Assembly (NCBI GenBank): GCA_947623455.1
Contig: OX392538.1
Coordinates: 31,991,001-32,055,000 of the forward strand
Direction of reading: 5' to 3'
Source of the DNA: Mimachlamys varia
Lineage: Eukaryota; Mollusca; Bivalvia; Pectinida; Pectinidae
DNA: 64,000 nucleotides
Part shown: positions 11,214-22,529 of the stretch, piece after piece
How positions within the stretch are numbered: the stretch's first letter is position 1
Layout: every line of letters begins with the position of its first letter
The notes under the pieces: model-generated
Seen by the model: the letters and a program-made list of their open reading frames with translations, nothing else
Databases searched by the model: none
What the model was told of the DNA's origin: nothing
Translations under genes and position numbers: made by a program

Positions 11214-12010
11214 TAATGAACTCAAAAATAGTAGTGTCCCTTATATATTAGCAGTTGAAAACAAAACGATATAAGCACTTATTGTAGAATGTGTTACCAT
11301 GGTAACCACTTAAAAGGTGTTACTATAGTAACTAGTTTAAACTATATATACATCACGATATATATTTATATTTACAAATGTACAATATTTTTCTTGTGTG
11401 AAATTATTTACATTATACATTTTCATTGCGCAAGCTCGAACCGATTTCTCAAGTTCTGCTATCGAGTATTTTAGTATTGTATCAGTTTGTTCATGTTTAA
11501 ATGATACACAGACATTTTCGAAAATGAAATAACAGGCAATAATTTTTTGTTTGGATTAATCTGATTGTTCCTTCATGTTGTTATACCAATGCAATATGAC
11601 AATATTCTATTTTTTTCTTTAAGTTCGGAGCATGCGCAGTAGATGTGTGTTTGAGACATTTTGTTTACCCTGAGGAATACATGAATGTGTTATTTACATG
11701 AAGAGCCAGGAACACGATACAAAACAATAAAACATTCACGCGCATTGCTGCCTTCATTTTCTTAATGTAAGCTGAAAAATATTGAAACAGTTAATAAACA
11801 AATTTTGTTCAAAATGCCATTCTAAGTGCGAACTTAATCGCAAAAACGAAACGTATCTTCTCCCGAAATCATGGGATATTTTATTTGTGATGAATATTTA
11901 TTAAGTTATTGTTGTAGGTTAAGTAAAAAAAAATATATTCTCGAACAAGTTATCTGTTATTAGCAAGACAAGCATTTGAACAAAGATAATTTTGGATCTC
12001 TCGATAAAAT
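11214..12010. other. Non-coding flank with candidate poly(A) region
   Basis: AT-rich, with no ORF of interest. A GTTACCATGGTAAC palindrome lies near 11292-11306. Confidence 0.45.
11880..11902 (-). promoter_or_regulatory. Candidate poly(A) signals downstream of the BAMBI-like gene
   Basis: Two minus-strand AATAAA hexamers (11902-11897 and 11885-11880) are the first canonical signals I find downstream of the stop codon at 13385. If used, the 3' UTR would be about 1.5 kb and would include the 33-bp minisatellite at 12.0-12.2 kb. In AT-rich DNA such hexamers are common, so this is only a candidate. Confidence 0.3.
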
Positions 12011-12024
12011 AATGTCTAATGAGA

Positions 12025-12232
12025 TTTTGACTGACCGAGACGTGATCAGTATCATTTGAGTGTTTGACCGTGACGTGATCGGTGTCATTCAAGTGTTTGA
12101 CCGAAACGTGATCGGAGTCATTAGAGTGTTTGACCGAGACATGATCAGTGTCATTCAAGTGTTTGACCGAGACGTGATCAGTATCATTTGAGTGTTTGAC
12201 CGAGACGTGAACGGAGTCTTTTGAGTGTTTGA
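12025..12232 (-). repeat. 33-bp minisatellite, ~6 copies
   Basis: The plus-strand unit is GAGTGTTTGACCGAGACGTG + ATCAGTATCATTT. Since 33 is a multiple of three it reads on minus as an 11-residue repeat, KHSNDTDHVSV. A pyrimidine tract ending in CAG lies just before the array on minus (near 12239), but no upstream exon is evident. It would fall within the 3' UTR if the poly(A) sites at 11.9 kb are used. Confidence 0.9.
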
Positions 12233-13384
12233 TTTGTGGCTGAGAGCAAAGACGACAACGACAAACAGATATATAGAGGTAAACACAATGCCCTGGCTGT
12301 TAGTAAGAGATCGACGTTATATACACAGTAACAGCAGGTACTTGACATGAACGATGGAGCACAATGACAATTTAGAGTCACTTTACAATACACCAGCTTC
12401 GATCATCCATCATACTTGTTTAACAATGAACATTCGTCTGCAAATCTTCGTCTTTTTTTTCGCTTACTTTCATAATTACGATATTTTACATAACACACCT
12501 CTTATCTTTCAACACTGGCGTACACTTTCAATACTTACCATATCAATATCCATTCGCTCATAATATTATACATAATCAAAATATAACACAAGCCTCTATT
12601 GCAAAATACTGTCATACATTTCTTTCTCTTTTCATTCTTTTTCTTGTGCTCATCGCCCGTCTTTCGTTCTTCTAACAGTTCGCCCTCACTCTCTATAAAT
12701 AATATTGGAACATATTTAACAATTGGATTAATTCAAGACACGTGACCGGAAATGACGTATGTACAATGATACATAAATGAGACATTGTCCGTATTTTCTA
12801 CCCTTTCCTGTTTGTCTGCAAAAGGTTCTTTCACTTCCGGGATGTTGAATTTTTGAGAACGCAACATCATGAAGTACACTCATAACCTATTTCAATAAAT
12901 CAATTGCACAATTGTTTTTTATCAAGATTATATTGTTGTCCTTTTTGCTGCAGCACGGGCGATCAAAGGGAGCAAATCAATTTGAAATGTGCGTAAAGAA
13001 TCTTACGATTTTATGTCACCATATGAAAATCGCCATCTTTAAGGTCAATGTTCAACATCAACAACACGGAATGGTGAAATTCCAAGAAAATATCTGTTGT
13101 ATAACCACCTATCCTGTCAAGGCAGTGAAAAGCGTGTTCAAGCTTCAATTCGTTCCGGTTGTTTCTCGGAAACTAACGTTTCGTATTTTAGCTGAGCACT
13201 CCTCATGATTAGGCCGTGTTCTGGAGTCAGATTGAGACCCCTGGTAAGGTCACACATGCTCTTGGGGCGGTTATGGCTGCAACATTGTGCGAGATGTCAA
13301 GCGTTTTGGTGACCGTGTCAAACACTTTGACAGCCCAGTTGTGGATGAAACGAGTTCTGTGATTGGTGATAACATCAGTCAATC
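12233..13384 (-). other. Downstream of the stop codon: likely 3' UTR or flank
   Basis: Contiguous with exon 3. It has no minus-strand AATAAA. A plus-strand open frame at 12912-13208 crosses it but has no recognisable domain. Confidence 0.4.
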
Positions 13385-13737
13385 CTATAAGAATAATTTT
13401 GTTTCACTTCCCGATGACGATCGCTCACTGTCCGTACACCTATTCAGTTTACAAGCGTTCGCACACTTTGCGTCACTGCACTGTTGATGATGCTGGGGCA
13501 CCGAGACGGTCCGTGGATACTGGTACCGCTCGTAATAGTCTGTGCGCCTGCGCAAAAGATACATAGCGAAGATGATGAGAGCGAGGAGTACGCAGACTCC
13601 GGCAACCGGAACTGCTATGTATATAGGATTGATCATGCTGTTTGAGGTGTTGGTCCCATGTTGATTCGGACATCCGGCGGGTTGTGGAGTAGGCTCAGTG
13701 TTGAAATCCTCGTACACCGGTTCTTCCACTTCCGGTA
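13385..13737 (-). CDS. bambi: BAMBI-like pseudoreceptor, coding exon 3 (stalk, TM helix, kinase-less tail)
   Basis: This terminal exon encodes residues 114-230 and a TAG stop. The acceptor is a T-rich tract ending in CAG at 13738, in phase 1, matching the exon 2 donor. An acidic/proline stalk (about 115-150, with an N-glycosylation sequon NTS near 143) is followed by one hydrophobic helix (about 152-175: IYIAVPVAGVCVLLALIIFA then MYLL) and an RRR stop-transfer. The 55-residue cytoplasmic tail has a Cys/His/Ser-rich stretch and ends ETKLFL. There is no GS box of the SGSGSGLP type and no kinase, so the protein ends where a type I receptor would begin its kinase. That defines BAMBI rather than an ALK. 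Total length (230 aa) is close to vertebrate BAMBI (about 260). The C-terminus faintly resembles the vertebrate KLEFV end (from memory). Confidence 0.9.
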
Positions 13738-13836
13738 CTGAAAAAAGGGGGAAAATGGAAATTTAGACGGAGCAAATTATAACAAAAGACGAAACAAATT
13801 ATGATAAAATTGCACTGAATTTTGTATAACTGCTTA

Positions 13837-13989
13837 CAGAGTCAAACCCACTTATCTCGAACTCGTAAATTTCGAGGGCCTCGTTTAATTCGAAGAATTT
13901 CGTCGGTCCCGGAAATGCTTCAAACTACAAGACGACACCTCGAAGTTTTCTCACGGTTCCATCGACTTCTAGATAACGAGGTTTGAATG
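13837..13989. mobile_element. pogo/Tigger-like MITE in intron 2
   Basis: The 153-bp element is flanked by TA (13835-13836 and 13990-13991). Ends CAGAGTCAAACCCACTTATC and the complement of GATAACGAGGTTTGAATG form imperfect terminal inverted repeats starting CA. There is no transposase; this is a non-autonomous copy. Confidence 0.65.
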
Positions 13990-14621
13990 TATACTATAGT
14001 ATTCATTTATGGGGAAAAAAATCGAAACAAATGATCTAAAAAGTTTTTGGCATCTTTCCATTGTCTTTAAAGCTAACTAGTCTCATTACCATTTCGACCC
14101 ATTTAGTTTTGTCTATAGCACGTCATAGCACGTTTATGACGGTTTGGAGTTAATGCAAATTTCTCTAAGAATATTTCAAAGACAGACAAGTCACATTACC
14201 TTGTAGTGTATATATCACACGCTTACAATATCAATTTCCTTTTTTGATAATTGGAATTTAATAACCAACGCTTTTAAATGAAGGGGTTGACATAATTGTG
14301 TGTATATGTATTATAGCGTTACACTGTAATCAACATTTTCACCGCGTTGTGCAATGCCCCACCATCCGCTCAGCTATCATTACGTAATGTCAGAATTATG
14401 ACAAAGCTTGGGAATTGGTGATTTCCCGGAAATTACCACAAGACGTGAAATGCAATCAACTTACAAAGATATTTCTATGTAAATAAGTCCGTTAAAACAG
14501 ATTAAACGTTTCCTGTGTTCTTTGAACAAATGAAGTAGTATAAACGCCATCACAGTGGAGAGTGCGAAGCCTGATATTATACGGGATTCCAACATAATTG
14601 TGTTGACTGTCTATTGGCCCT

Positions 14622-14850
14622 CACAGGGACCTGAGAATTTGTTATAACTAGTTTTGGACCTAAAATAGGGTGTTTAGGGTAATTTTACTCTTTTGGGGAG
14701 TTAAGATCAAATTTCGATAAAAATGCCCCCCTCAATGGTCATAAAAGCATTTTTATCGAAAACTGATCTTAACACCCCAAAAGAGTAAATTACTCTAAAC
14801 ACCCTATTTTAGGTCCCAAACTAGCTGTCCAAATTCTCAGGTCCCTGTGC
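14622..14850. mobile_element. Long fold-back (palindromic) element in intron 2
   Basis: Arms of about 100 bp, starting CACAGGGACCTGAGAATTTG on each strand, meet near 14735 around a short ATGGTCAT centre. They share blocks such as GACCTAAAATAGGGTGTTTA and ACTCTTTTGGGG. The element is a hairpin-forming MITE or fold-back; as part of the BAMBI intron its transcript could form a long double-stranded stem. Another arm end lies at 6250-6303. Confidence 0.88.
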
Positions 14851-15939
14851 TCAAAGCTACCGGCGTATCACTCTTGTTAACAGTTTGAACGAAGCTAATG
14901 ACGAAATGATATCTTCACTCAAAATATTGATATCATAATTGAAATTTTGTGCAACAGACTTTAATCATAGTGCACTAAATCTTAGTCATTATACTGTTTT
15001 ACGTAAAAGACGTAAATATTTAGTACAGTATTAACCCACTGCACATTTCACGAAGCCATTTTTCCTTGAACTTCTAAGTAATTTCGAAATGTTTGTACTT
15101 CAATAATAGATATCAATAACCACTAGGTATGTCGTGTTTATTCACTTTATTTTGTTCTGACAGCCGGAGATGACGTTGCAAAGTACTGATCTAGTTTCTG
15201 TTATACTGCAATTAAACAATACTGAAAACGTTCATATTTAGCGGTACTCTTATTTGAACGGTAGCAATTTTCACGCTGAAGAATTCCGCTAAATCATCAT
15301 TGCGCAAACAACAGTTTATGTATATTGCTTTCTAGTTACAGAAAGTGCTACGAATGCGCAAATTCATCATATCGCTTATCTGTTTAAAATCGGTTAAACG
15401 CTAAAATTAAAGTTCGCCAAAATAAGTACATTTACAGCAAATGCTTCACAGTTCTTTTAAAACTGTAAGTTGTAACTTGTTGTACAACTCGGGTACTAGT
15501 TATTTGATATTTATACCTCAAGAATTAATACTGATTGCGTCCAAACTAGCAACGGCTGCCCTATGGTATCTACATACGTATAAAGACGCAAGAATGTTGT
15601 AATAGTGGTAGCATTTTGTGAAATGTTTCACATTGTACGACGATTTTCCAACCTGCTTTTGAATTCTCGTTTGATGATATGTAATGCAAGGACCCCTATT
15701 GATGATATATTTTACATGCTCAAATATGGATTCTGTAAGCAAACCGATTTTCTTGTAACTCTCATTAAACAATCGAAAAGTCTTTGACAAATGCAAAACA
15801 TCGAAAAAAACATTCGGCTTCAAGTATTTTCAGTTTCTATCCAAATCATTGAAAAGGTATAATACTTGTTTATGAATTTGTCGTTGAAACGAGAAATTAG
15901 GCCTGTGCGCAAAATCCATGGCTCCGCAGAGGAATGAAT

Positions 15940-16130
15940 TCATGATTATGAGTTCCTGCCCGGGGATTTTTGAACTGACTTATGCCTAAAGTCTTAAGTT
16001 TTGACTCGGCCAATCACAACTAACGTTACAAAAAGTAACGTCGTACGTGATTGGCTAAGGAAAAACTTGAGTCTAAGATTGTTTCATGATCTTGGGATCC
16101 GGGCCCGTATTCATGAAACCGTTCTCATGC
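15940..16130. mobile_element. Palindromic MITE-like element in intron 2
   Basis: 15991-16029 (GACTCGGCCAATCACAAC.. AACGTTAC) pairs imperfectly with 16035-16079 (GTAACGTCGTACGTGATTGG .. CTTGAGTC). An outer TTCATGAAACC/GTTTCATGA pair and a CCCGGG/GGGCCCG pair suggest longer inverted ends. Confidence 0.55.
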
Positions 16131-16480
16131 TCGAGCATAGAATTTGTGATCAACACTGATTTCTTGTTCTGGCTATAATTTGTTTAAGAACTCATGTTTT
16201 GTCAAATTATTTAGGGAAAATGAAGATCCATGAAACAGAATACTAATTTCAACATTAAGAATTGACTTCTTGATCGTTGACATATTTTAGATGAGTCTCA
16301 AGAAAGCTGGCTTGAGCACAGAAACTATGCTCATGAGTACCGACCCTGGTCTCTTTAAATCGGTGTTGGTAGCCTTCGTTTTATTTGTACCGAGTTTATT
16401 AGACTGTTTTCAGCTAGTTGAGCATTTATAAGTATATGTGTTCCTGTTGTAGAATATGTAAGGTTGTATACGATATTTAC

Positions 16481-16744
16481 CTGGTCGTGGCGGCTGTGTT
16501 GGTACGACATTCTTATTACAGAAGCTCCTATCATTACAGCAATGGAGAACTGGCCAGGCGGCCCTAAGCTTGGCGGGGCGGCGGTTCTCACACAGCAAGG
16601 GCGTACTGCTGTCGATGCAGCCCCGGGATGTCAGATGGCTGAAAAGGGGATCGTCGATCGTCTCGCTGTAACAATAGTGTGACGCGCGACATGTCGTCAT
16701 CTTCCGGTCCATGCATTCCTGGGTTGTGCACACGCACTCCAGCC
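16481..16744 (-). CDS. bambi: BAMBI-like pseudoreceptor, coding exon 2 (TGF-beta receptor ectodomain)
   Basis: The exon encodes residues 26-114 of the assembled protein. Ten cysteines lie at about residues 29, 31, 36, 44, 50, 68, 77, 94, 95 and 101, and the domain ends in the CCN box (HCCNDRSFCNKN), the signature of the three-finger ectodomain of TGF-beta/BMP type I receptors and BAMBI. The tail VVPTQPPRP resembles the 'PTLPP' segment that follows the CCN box in type I receptors. The acceptor (tatcgttacag|GG) and donor (CCAG|GTAAAT) are both phase 1, and the 264-nt exon has no stop. Family knowledge: BAMBI binds BMP/activin/TGF-beta receptor complexes at the plasma membrane and dampens signalling because it lacks a kinase. 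A type I receptor is the only serious alternative; the next exon argues against it. Confidence 0.9.
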
Positions 16745-16809
16745 CTGTAACGATAAAAATAGGATCATGGTCAGATTTATACGGAACGCAACTATCAAAA
16801 TCGTGTATT

Positions 16810-17010
16810 TGGTTTATTTTGTTTTACGTCCTATTAACAGTCAGCGCCATTTAAGGACGTGTCAGGTTTTGGAGGTGGAGGAAAGCCTGAGCACCCGGAG
16901 AAAAATCACAGACCTACGGTCAGTACCTGACAATTGCCCAAAATGGGTTTCGAACTCGTAACCCAGAGGTCGGAGGGCTAGGACATCTTAACCACTCGAC
17001 CAAAGCGCCC
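16810..17010 (-). mobile_element. tRNA-derived SINE (family S1), minus strand, in intron 1
   Basis: Reading the minus strand, the head near 17010 (GGTCGAGTGGTTAAGATGTC) leads to the GGTACTGACCGTAGG segment, the GGGTGCTC body, CACGTCCTTAAATGGCGC and GTTAATAGGACGTAAAAC near 16830. It lies about 70 bp upstream of the exon 2 acceptor, in the gene's sense orientation. Confidence 0.88.
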
Positions 17011-17269
17011 ACTCGTAAACATTAGAAGCAAAAAAGCTATTTAGATAAGAGAACCAGTTTCTATTCCTGCATTTGTACAAACAGTGATTATCTCGAAGGA
17101 AATCACGAGAATGAAGCGATTGTTTAAGCAGTATGTTATTATTTATGTAAAATAGTGACTGGTTGATGCGTATAGACGCGATAGGGAAACGGGGTTTCAG
17201 TGAATCACTTTTACCCCCAGGTTTACTTTTGAAAATGATAAATCGGTTTATCCTTTTAACCTGACTCTA

Positions 17270-17390
17270 TGTTTTATAGGTAGAATGCTGTTCCGGGTAG
17301 CGTCCCGCCCCCTTGTATTCATCCTGTGTCTGCTCGAACCACGCCCCTCCATTTACCGCGTTCCTGCTGTTGTTACGCCCCCTACATTTA
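17270..17390 (-). promoter_or_regulatory. Promoter-like cluster inside intron 1, 0.5 kb upstream of exon 2
   Basis: On the minus strand three G-rich Sp/KLF-type boxes (one GGGGCGT and one GGGGCGTGG around 17340-17385, one perfect GGGGCGGG near 17305) are followed at 17279-17272 by TATAAAA. Spacing and order fit a promoter firing toward exon 2 at 16744. No downstream alternative first exon with a clear ATG and donor was found. Confidence 0.25.
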
Positions 17391-19310
17391 CACAGCGCCG
17401 AGCCGCCATTGTACTCCCATATTCGTTTTGATCCTGTGCAATATTCTACACGATTTTAGTGTTCATTTGACAGTCTTGGTTTGGTCTTTTTGTGAAATAG
17501 CGACACGGGGTGTGTAATATATTCTCTCTGTGTAGAGGATGACACAGATAGGGGCGTGGTAAGCCTCCAAATCCCTCGTCAACCTTACTGTGTAAACAGT
17601 GAAATCGTCCACCATTTTGTCAACAACAACTAGTTATAATATAAACCCCTGTGTGTCGTGAACGACAGTCGCGTTTGAAACGTTTTTTTTCCAAACATAA
17701 GAAGATATTGCATTTAAGCATTTTCCTTATACATATTCTACATTCTCTTTCTAACAATTTTGATTTCAATGTTTCTGGCTCTAGCATAGCTGACGAGTCC
17801 TAGCGACCAAACATCTATAGATGTTGCATTGGAAGTCAACTTTGTCATGCTGTATTACTGAAGTGTAAAGACCTATAGCATGTGTCTTATGATCATTTTC
17901 TGAATTTATTAGAATTTAAACATTTTAGATTTACCATTCTCAGGCATAAAACTTACAACGGGGATAGAAAAGGAATCAACCGGATAACTAAACTTTACAA
18001 AGTTTGATTCTTTTGTCGATCTACTTTCCCTTCAACAGAATAGTGACTTCCTTCAACAACTTGAAGGCTAGTGTCAGAGGAGGAAAAGTTCAAATGGAAA
18101 TTTTCAGAGGAAAAAATAAAAACAAAAATGATAATAATTCGAGGTTCTCATGTTGGTCGTCTCAAAATGGTTTATGAATTGTTATAGAGCCTTTGCCTCC
18201 TGCCAATGGCTTTCGCAACTACGTGGATTTCTTACACTGTTCAGCAATGAACTCATTTACAGCTGAGTAGACTGGAACAAGCAAAAAGCCTTCGGTCACG
18301 AGCCCGGCGTCTTACCAATATACTGATCTGCCTCATGGATAGAATTTCTTTGCAGAACCCTTTGTTGTCAGCTTATAAACTAAGATACAGAAATTAAGGA
18401 TGGCATACATGTCATCGATTTATTTGTTCTTCAGACAGGATAATAGTCACTTTTTTATATTCTGTACACATAATTTTCAACAATGTCATGGTACTGTTGA
18501 TTTGAAATGAGAAACATCTATTTTCTTTTAGAGCCATTTTATTGGATGTATACAATTTACAAATAGGCTTTTTAAATTCGGGACATTGTAGAGCAAAACC
18601 TCACAATCAATATCAATCTTTGTATTCTACAATTAGTGATGTCATACATGCATTAACAAAGATTAACTCATACACAGTGTGCTAAATTCCACGTCCTAAT
18701 CTCATCTCTAAAATACGTAAATAAATGTTGGTCATTGGGGCATGAACACTTTGATGTTGCGTATCATACATGCATATCTTTTCTTATATTGTATATACTT
18801 CATTAGATCTGTAGGCGACCGTAGCCGAGCCGGGCCAGGTAACAATGTATATATATGCACTTTGTTCTATGAACCAGCTAATAACCTGCATGTTATTGTG
18901 TCTGTAATGATCTACAATGCTATCTAAGGAGTCTATACACGACCTGTAAGATCAAGGCAGGGTACAAGCCTATTGTCCGACAACGCCATGATGTCTGAGC
19001 TTAAAATTAATAAGGTAATGTACAAGAACGATCGGCTCGGATTGGATCACTTAATATCATTGAGATTTTCATTACAAGCCTTCAGTGTAAAGTGCCTTTT
19101 ATAATAATTGTCTTTAATTGGTTTGGCGTTATTGTTATTGTAAGGTTTTTAGTGGGATTCTGTACCGTAATCAGTTAATAAACAATAATACACGATTTTT
19201 GCCATATGAATAAGATTTAATTGGATTCCATATTTTCGAATTCTATTTGTTTATTTTTGTTTCGCGTCAAATAAACAGTTACACCATAATACTTCATGAC
19301 ATTGTAAAGG
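17391..19310. other. Intron 1, unique sequence
   Basis: No ORF or element recognised. The first ~250 bp are richer in G+C than average and contain a further GGGGCGTGG box near 17553 on plus. Confidence 0.45.
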
Positions 19311-19356
19311 GAAACCGGAATACCCGAAGAAAGATTACCGACCTGCGGCCAGTAGG
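19311..19356 (-). mobile_element. SINE S1 fragment (body only)
   Basis: Minus strand reads GGCCGCAGGTCGGTAATC then TTCGGGTATTCCGGTTTCC, matching the central part of S1. Head and tail are missing. Confidence 0.6.
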
Positions 19357-21344
19357 ACTTAATAAAATACAAGCAAAAATATCAGGAAAGAAGTAATATC
19401 ATAATTATCTAAAGAATCAATAACTAAAAAGGATGCATTAGAATTAAATTGAGAGTTTTGAAGAAAAAAAAAGGTATTTTAATTATCAAACCATAAGCGA
19501 GAATTTTATTACAGCTATGATGGCAATATTCTTTGTTTTGTAATAAAAATGAAAATGTGTCCTTATCAACAATTTTCAGGGAATTTACATGTTTATACTT
19601 AAATGACAATATGTGTTCAAAAGAGAGTTATGAAAAATGGTATAAAACATAAACTGATGTAAAAGAGTTGAGACGTGAAGAAAATCCTTAATTTTAAAAC
19701 TAACAAGAACTGCTGAAAACCAAGACTACGTTCAAAAATAAAAATATTCATCAAGCATGCAGTTCTTCTGGATTGGAGAATTTTAAACTGTCGTAATACT
19801 CCAGCATGGTTTCCCAAAGACCGTCAACATCGATACGGCATTCCTCAAGGGACACGACCTAATTCGGTATTATTACCGAAGCGAAATTTAATAGTTTTCA
19901 AACTCGATTTCATAAAAATATTCACTCAACAAAATGAAGGCAATTCAAAAACACATTTTCAGCAAATTCTGTTGAGCAAGAGAGACGGTTTTGTTCCAAA
20001 TAAAAAATACCTTTCCACAAACCGATTGTTTTGAAATGGTTCCTTCATTATCGTTAATGAGCAATTGTCTTAAGAATCGTGACGAGAGACCTAAAGCGTG
20101 CAGTCTCCAAGCGAACACGAAATGGTTTTATTGTACACACGCGGGCATGCCGCATGTCATGCTGAAAATTTAAACGATATTGCTGAAAAATTACTCCCAC
20201 AGATTGCTTTAATGCAGTGGTCACGTGTACCTGTTGAATTCCAAACAATTTTAAGCGTGTTTTTATTATCATTATGAAAGTCACGAACGACCTTTTAGCA
20301 AATTTGTTTACAAGTTGAATATATACGTGATAAACGAATGTTTGGCACGGCAACCAGAAGTTGTGGGACAAATAAGGTAGAAATTGAAATTTGCGAGATG
20401 GAACATGAAATATTATAAATATACAGCATGCTGTTTACATATACAGTTCCTTTTCAAATGCTCAATTATTTTAGCGCAGTTATCGGTATCTTTTTTTAAC
20501 CAAAAAAAAAAATGTCGTCATGTGATCGAAATGCACGGTTTGGTTGCAGCAATATTGAATTCTAGGAAACATCAAAGCGCCTGGATGAATTTGACACGCT
20601 CTCGGCAAGGGAGCTATCTTCCTGTTCTGATGCTATTACTTGAAATCACTTTCATTAGAATGCTTGGTTAGCTTTTTGAAAGCGACTAAATATTAAAATG
20701 GTCTGTAAAATATCCGGAATACGTTTAAACGGTAGGGAATAAGGGTCAATCACTTTTTTTTTTTTTTTGCGAATGGGAAATACATGTATCAAAATGATTT
20801 ACAACAAGTTTTCTGCAAAGACAGCCTTTTGATTTAGTTCTATAAGAGAGTTGAGAGGAATATATATGTATCGTGCGATACAAGCCAGAAAGATGTGCGT
20901 GAGAACTATATCTGAGGTCCTCCCAGAGGCTGTCGCGGAAACACACGTTTTTAAGAATTTATTTGAATATTGGAAAATGGATAGAAACTTTTTGAAAAAT
21001 AATATTTTACTAGCATTGACTGTAATCGTCACGGGATACGAAGTAAAATATAATGTTGAAATGGAAATCAATAAACGGCAGGCTTATGAAATATTGAAAC
21101 GATGGTGTCATTTTCACGATATCTCATGCACGAGGCAACGGGCAAATAAAATGCATCATAGCGGCACGGCGCTTTCGAAAGAAGCTGACATTTTCTATCA
21201 CCTGTTATCTTCGTAGACGTCAGCGAACTATGTACAGCTAGCTAGGCAATAGAGAATATGAAAAATAGTATATTTGTAAATGAAAAATTATAAACTGCCT
21301 ACAGAAGCCATTTTGTGCATTGTTGTAGATATTCCCAAAATGAA
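19357..21344. other. Intron 1, unique sequence with short chance frames
   Basis: The longest frame (20851-21216, plus, 121 codons) begins in a simple AT-rich stretch and matches no family I know. I do not call it a gene. Confidence 0.45.
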
Positions 21345-21540
21345 CGTAAATTTTTCATATAAAATCATTTAATCATTATTTCTCTGTATTGGACTTGTCC
21401 TAGACTCGATATCAAGATTTTAGACCTCGTAAACTTTTCATATAACATGATTTAAACCGTATATCTCTCTACTGCCATTGACCTAGAAAAATTAAATAAA
21501 GACATTTGACCTCGCAAAAATTTTGATATCAAATGATTGA
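21345..21540 (+). repeat. Degenerate ~84-bp tandem repeat, ~2.3 copies
   Basis: Units begin GTAAATTTTTCATATAAAAT, GTAAACTTTTCATATAACAT and GCAAAAATTTTGATATCAAA, each followed by a TTTxxATC... segment and ending ACCTCG. It directly abuts R1 copy B. Confidence 0.6.
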
Positions 21541-21543
21541 AAG

Positions 21544-21800
21544 ATGACGTAACACACACATATGCTGCACCTTTTAAATTTAATAATAGATACAGTATGC
21601 CGAAAAAATGAATTAAACTGCATAATTAAGCTGTTTAGTCCTCCTAGGACCATTCAGTGATGCTAGGGGTTAAAGGGTGGGAATCCAAAATGTCTAAACT
21701 GGGAATCCAAAATGTCTAAACTAATGTAGAAGCAAAAGGGCAAGGTGCGTAAAACCCCTTTAACCCATGAAATTAGAAGTAAAAAGTAAACTAGTTCCGT
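21544..21800 (+). repeat. Dispersed repeat family R1, copy B (no mariner)
   Basis: This is the paralogue of 1-158/1507-1560 without the transposon, with an internal ~22-bp tandem duplication (GGGAATCCAAAATGTCTAAA twice). It is preceded by about 2.3 copies of an ~84-bp tandem unit (21345-21540), which may belong to the same element. Confidence 0.85.
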
Positions 21801-22529
21801 ATAATTTGAAATCGTGTATAACGAAAATCTGAATATTATGTATCATGCCACTACTCAAACGAGTTATAACTGTGCCAATGGAGGCTCCAGTAAATTTCGG
21901 GGATCAAAAAATCCACCAGCAGAGTCTGCCACCCCCTACCATTAAAGATGACCCGCTTTCTCCTAATTGGCATTGTCCTTGAAAACTATATCACAATTTT
22001 TGACCTATATGTTATATGCATTGTATTGCTTATACACTCCCCACCATTATTGCTACAATGCGATATCAGAACTTGGAGCTCAACTGTTACGTGTTAAGAC
22101 TATTTTCACAGATTTGTTATATACACAGTACCTCCAAAAACCTTGTTTATAGAGAAAATTGAATAATCAGATCCGTAAACACGCGCTGACAGCTAGTATT
22201 TGTAACATTTAGCACCATAGTGGCAGAAGAGTGTTTTGTATGAAGTTACATCTGCGGTTTCGCTGCAAACATACTTTACTAAAAGTCTTGATCGAATACC
22301 AATGCCCGTCAATGAACGAGCATATCATAACAAACATTGCACGGGTGTGTTCCGGTAACTTTACCTTCATATCAAGACGAAGGCGCGTGCCCGGGAAATA
22401 CATACCGCACGTCAGGGGAGGTATGCACAATCGAAATAGCATTTTGTGTATGTAACGGAACACGGACTTGCAACCAGGCGTGACCCTCTCCCCTTTCTTC
22501 CTTCTTGAGATAAGCCAGGAGCAGAAAGG

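Larger units (their letters stand above)
13738..16480 (-). other. Intron 2 of the BAMBI-like gene (~2.7 kb)
   Basis: Donor GTAAAT at 16480, acceptor AG at 13738-13739, phase 1. It contains a pogo-like short element (13837-13989), a long fold-back element (14622-14850) and a palindromic element near 16 kb. The rest is unique AT-rich sequence with no credible ORF. Confidence 0.85.

Noticed and set aside
12912..13208. 98-codon plus frame overlapping the BAMBI 3' region
   Set aside because: No homology that I recognise; it lies antisense to the likely 3' UTR.
16464..16682. Plus-strand 72-codon frame over exon 2
   Set aside because: Shadow of the minus-strand ectodomain exon.
13385..16744. A truncated or mis-split TGF-beta type I receptor (ALK)
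   Set aside because: The frame ends in TAG 55 residues after the TM helix, with no GS motif or kinase, and the total length fits BAMBI. No kinase exon was seen further down the minus strand.
20851..21216. 121-codon plus frame
   Set aside because: No recognisable motif, begins in simple AT-rich text, no splice or UTR context. Length is not remarkable for 64 kb of six-frame search.
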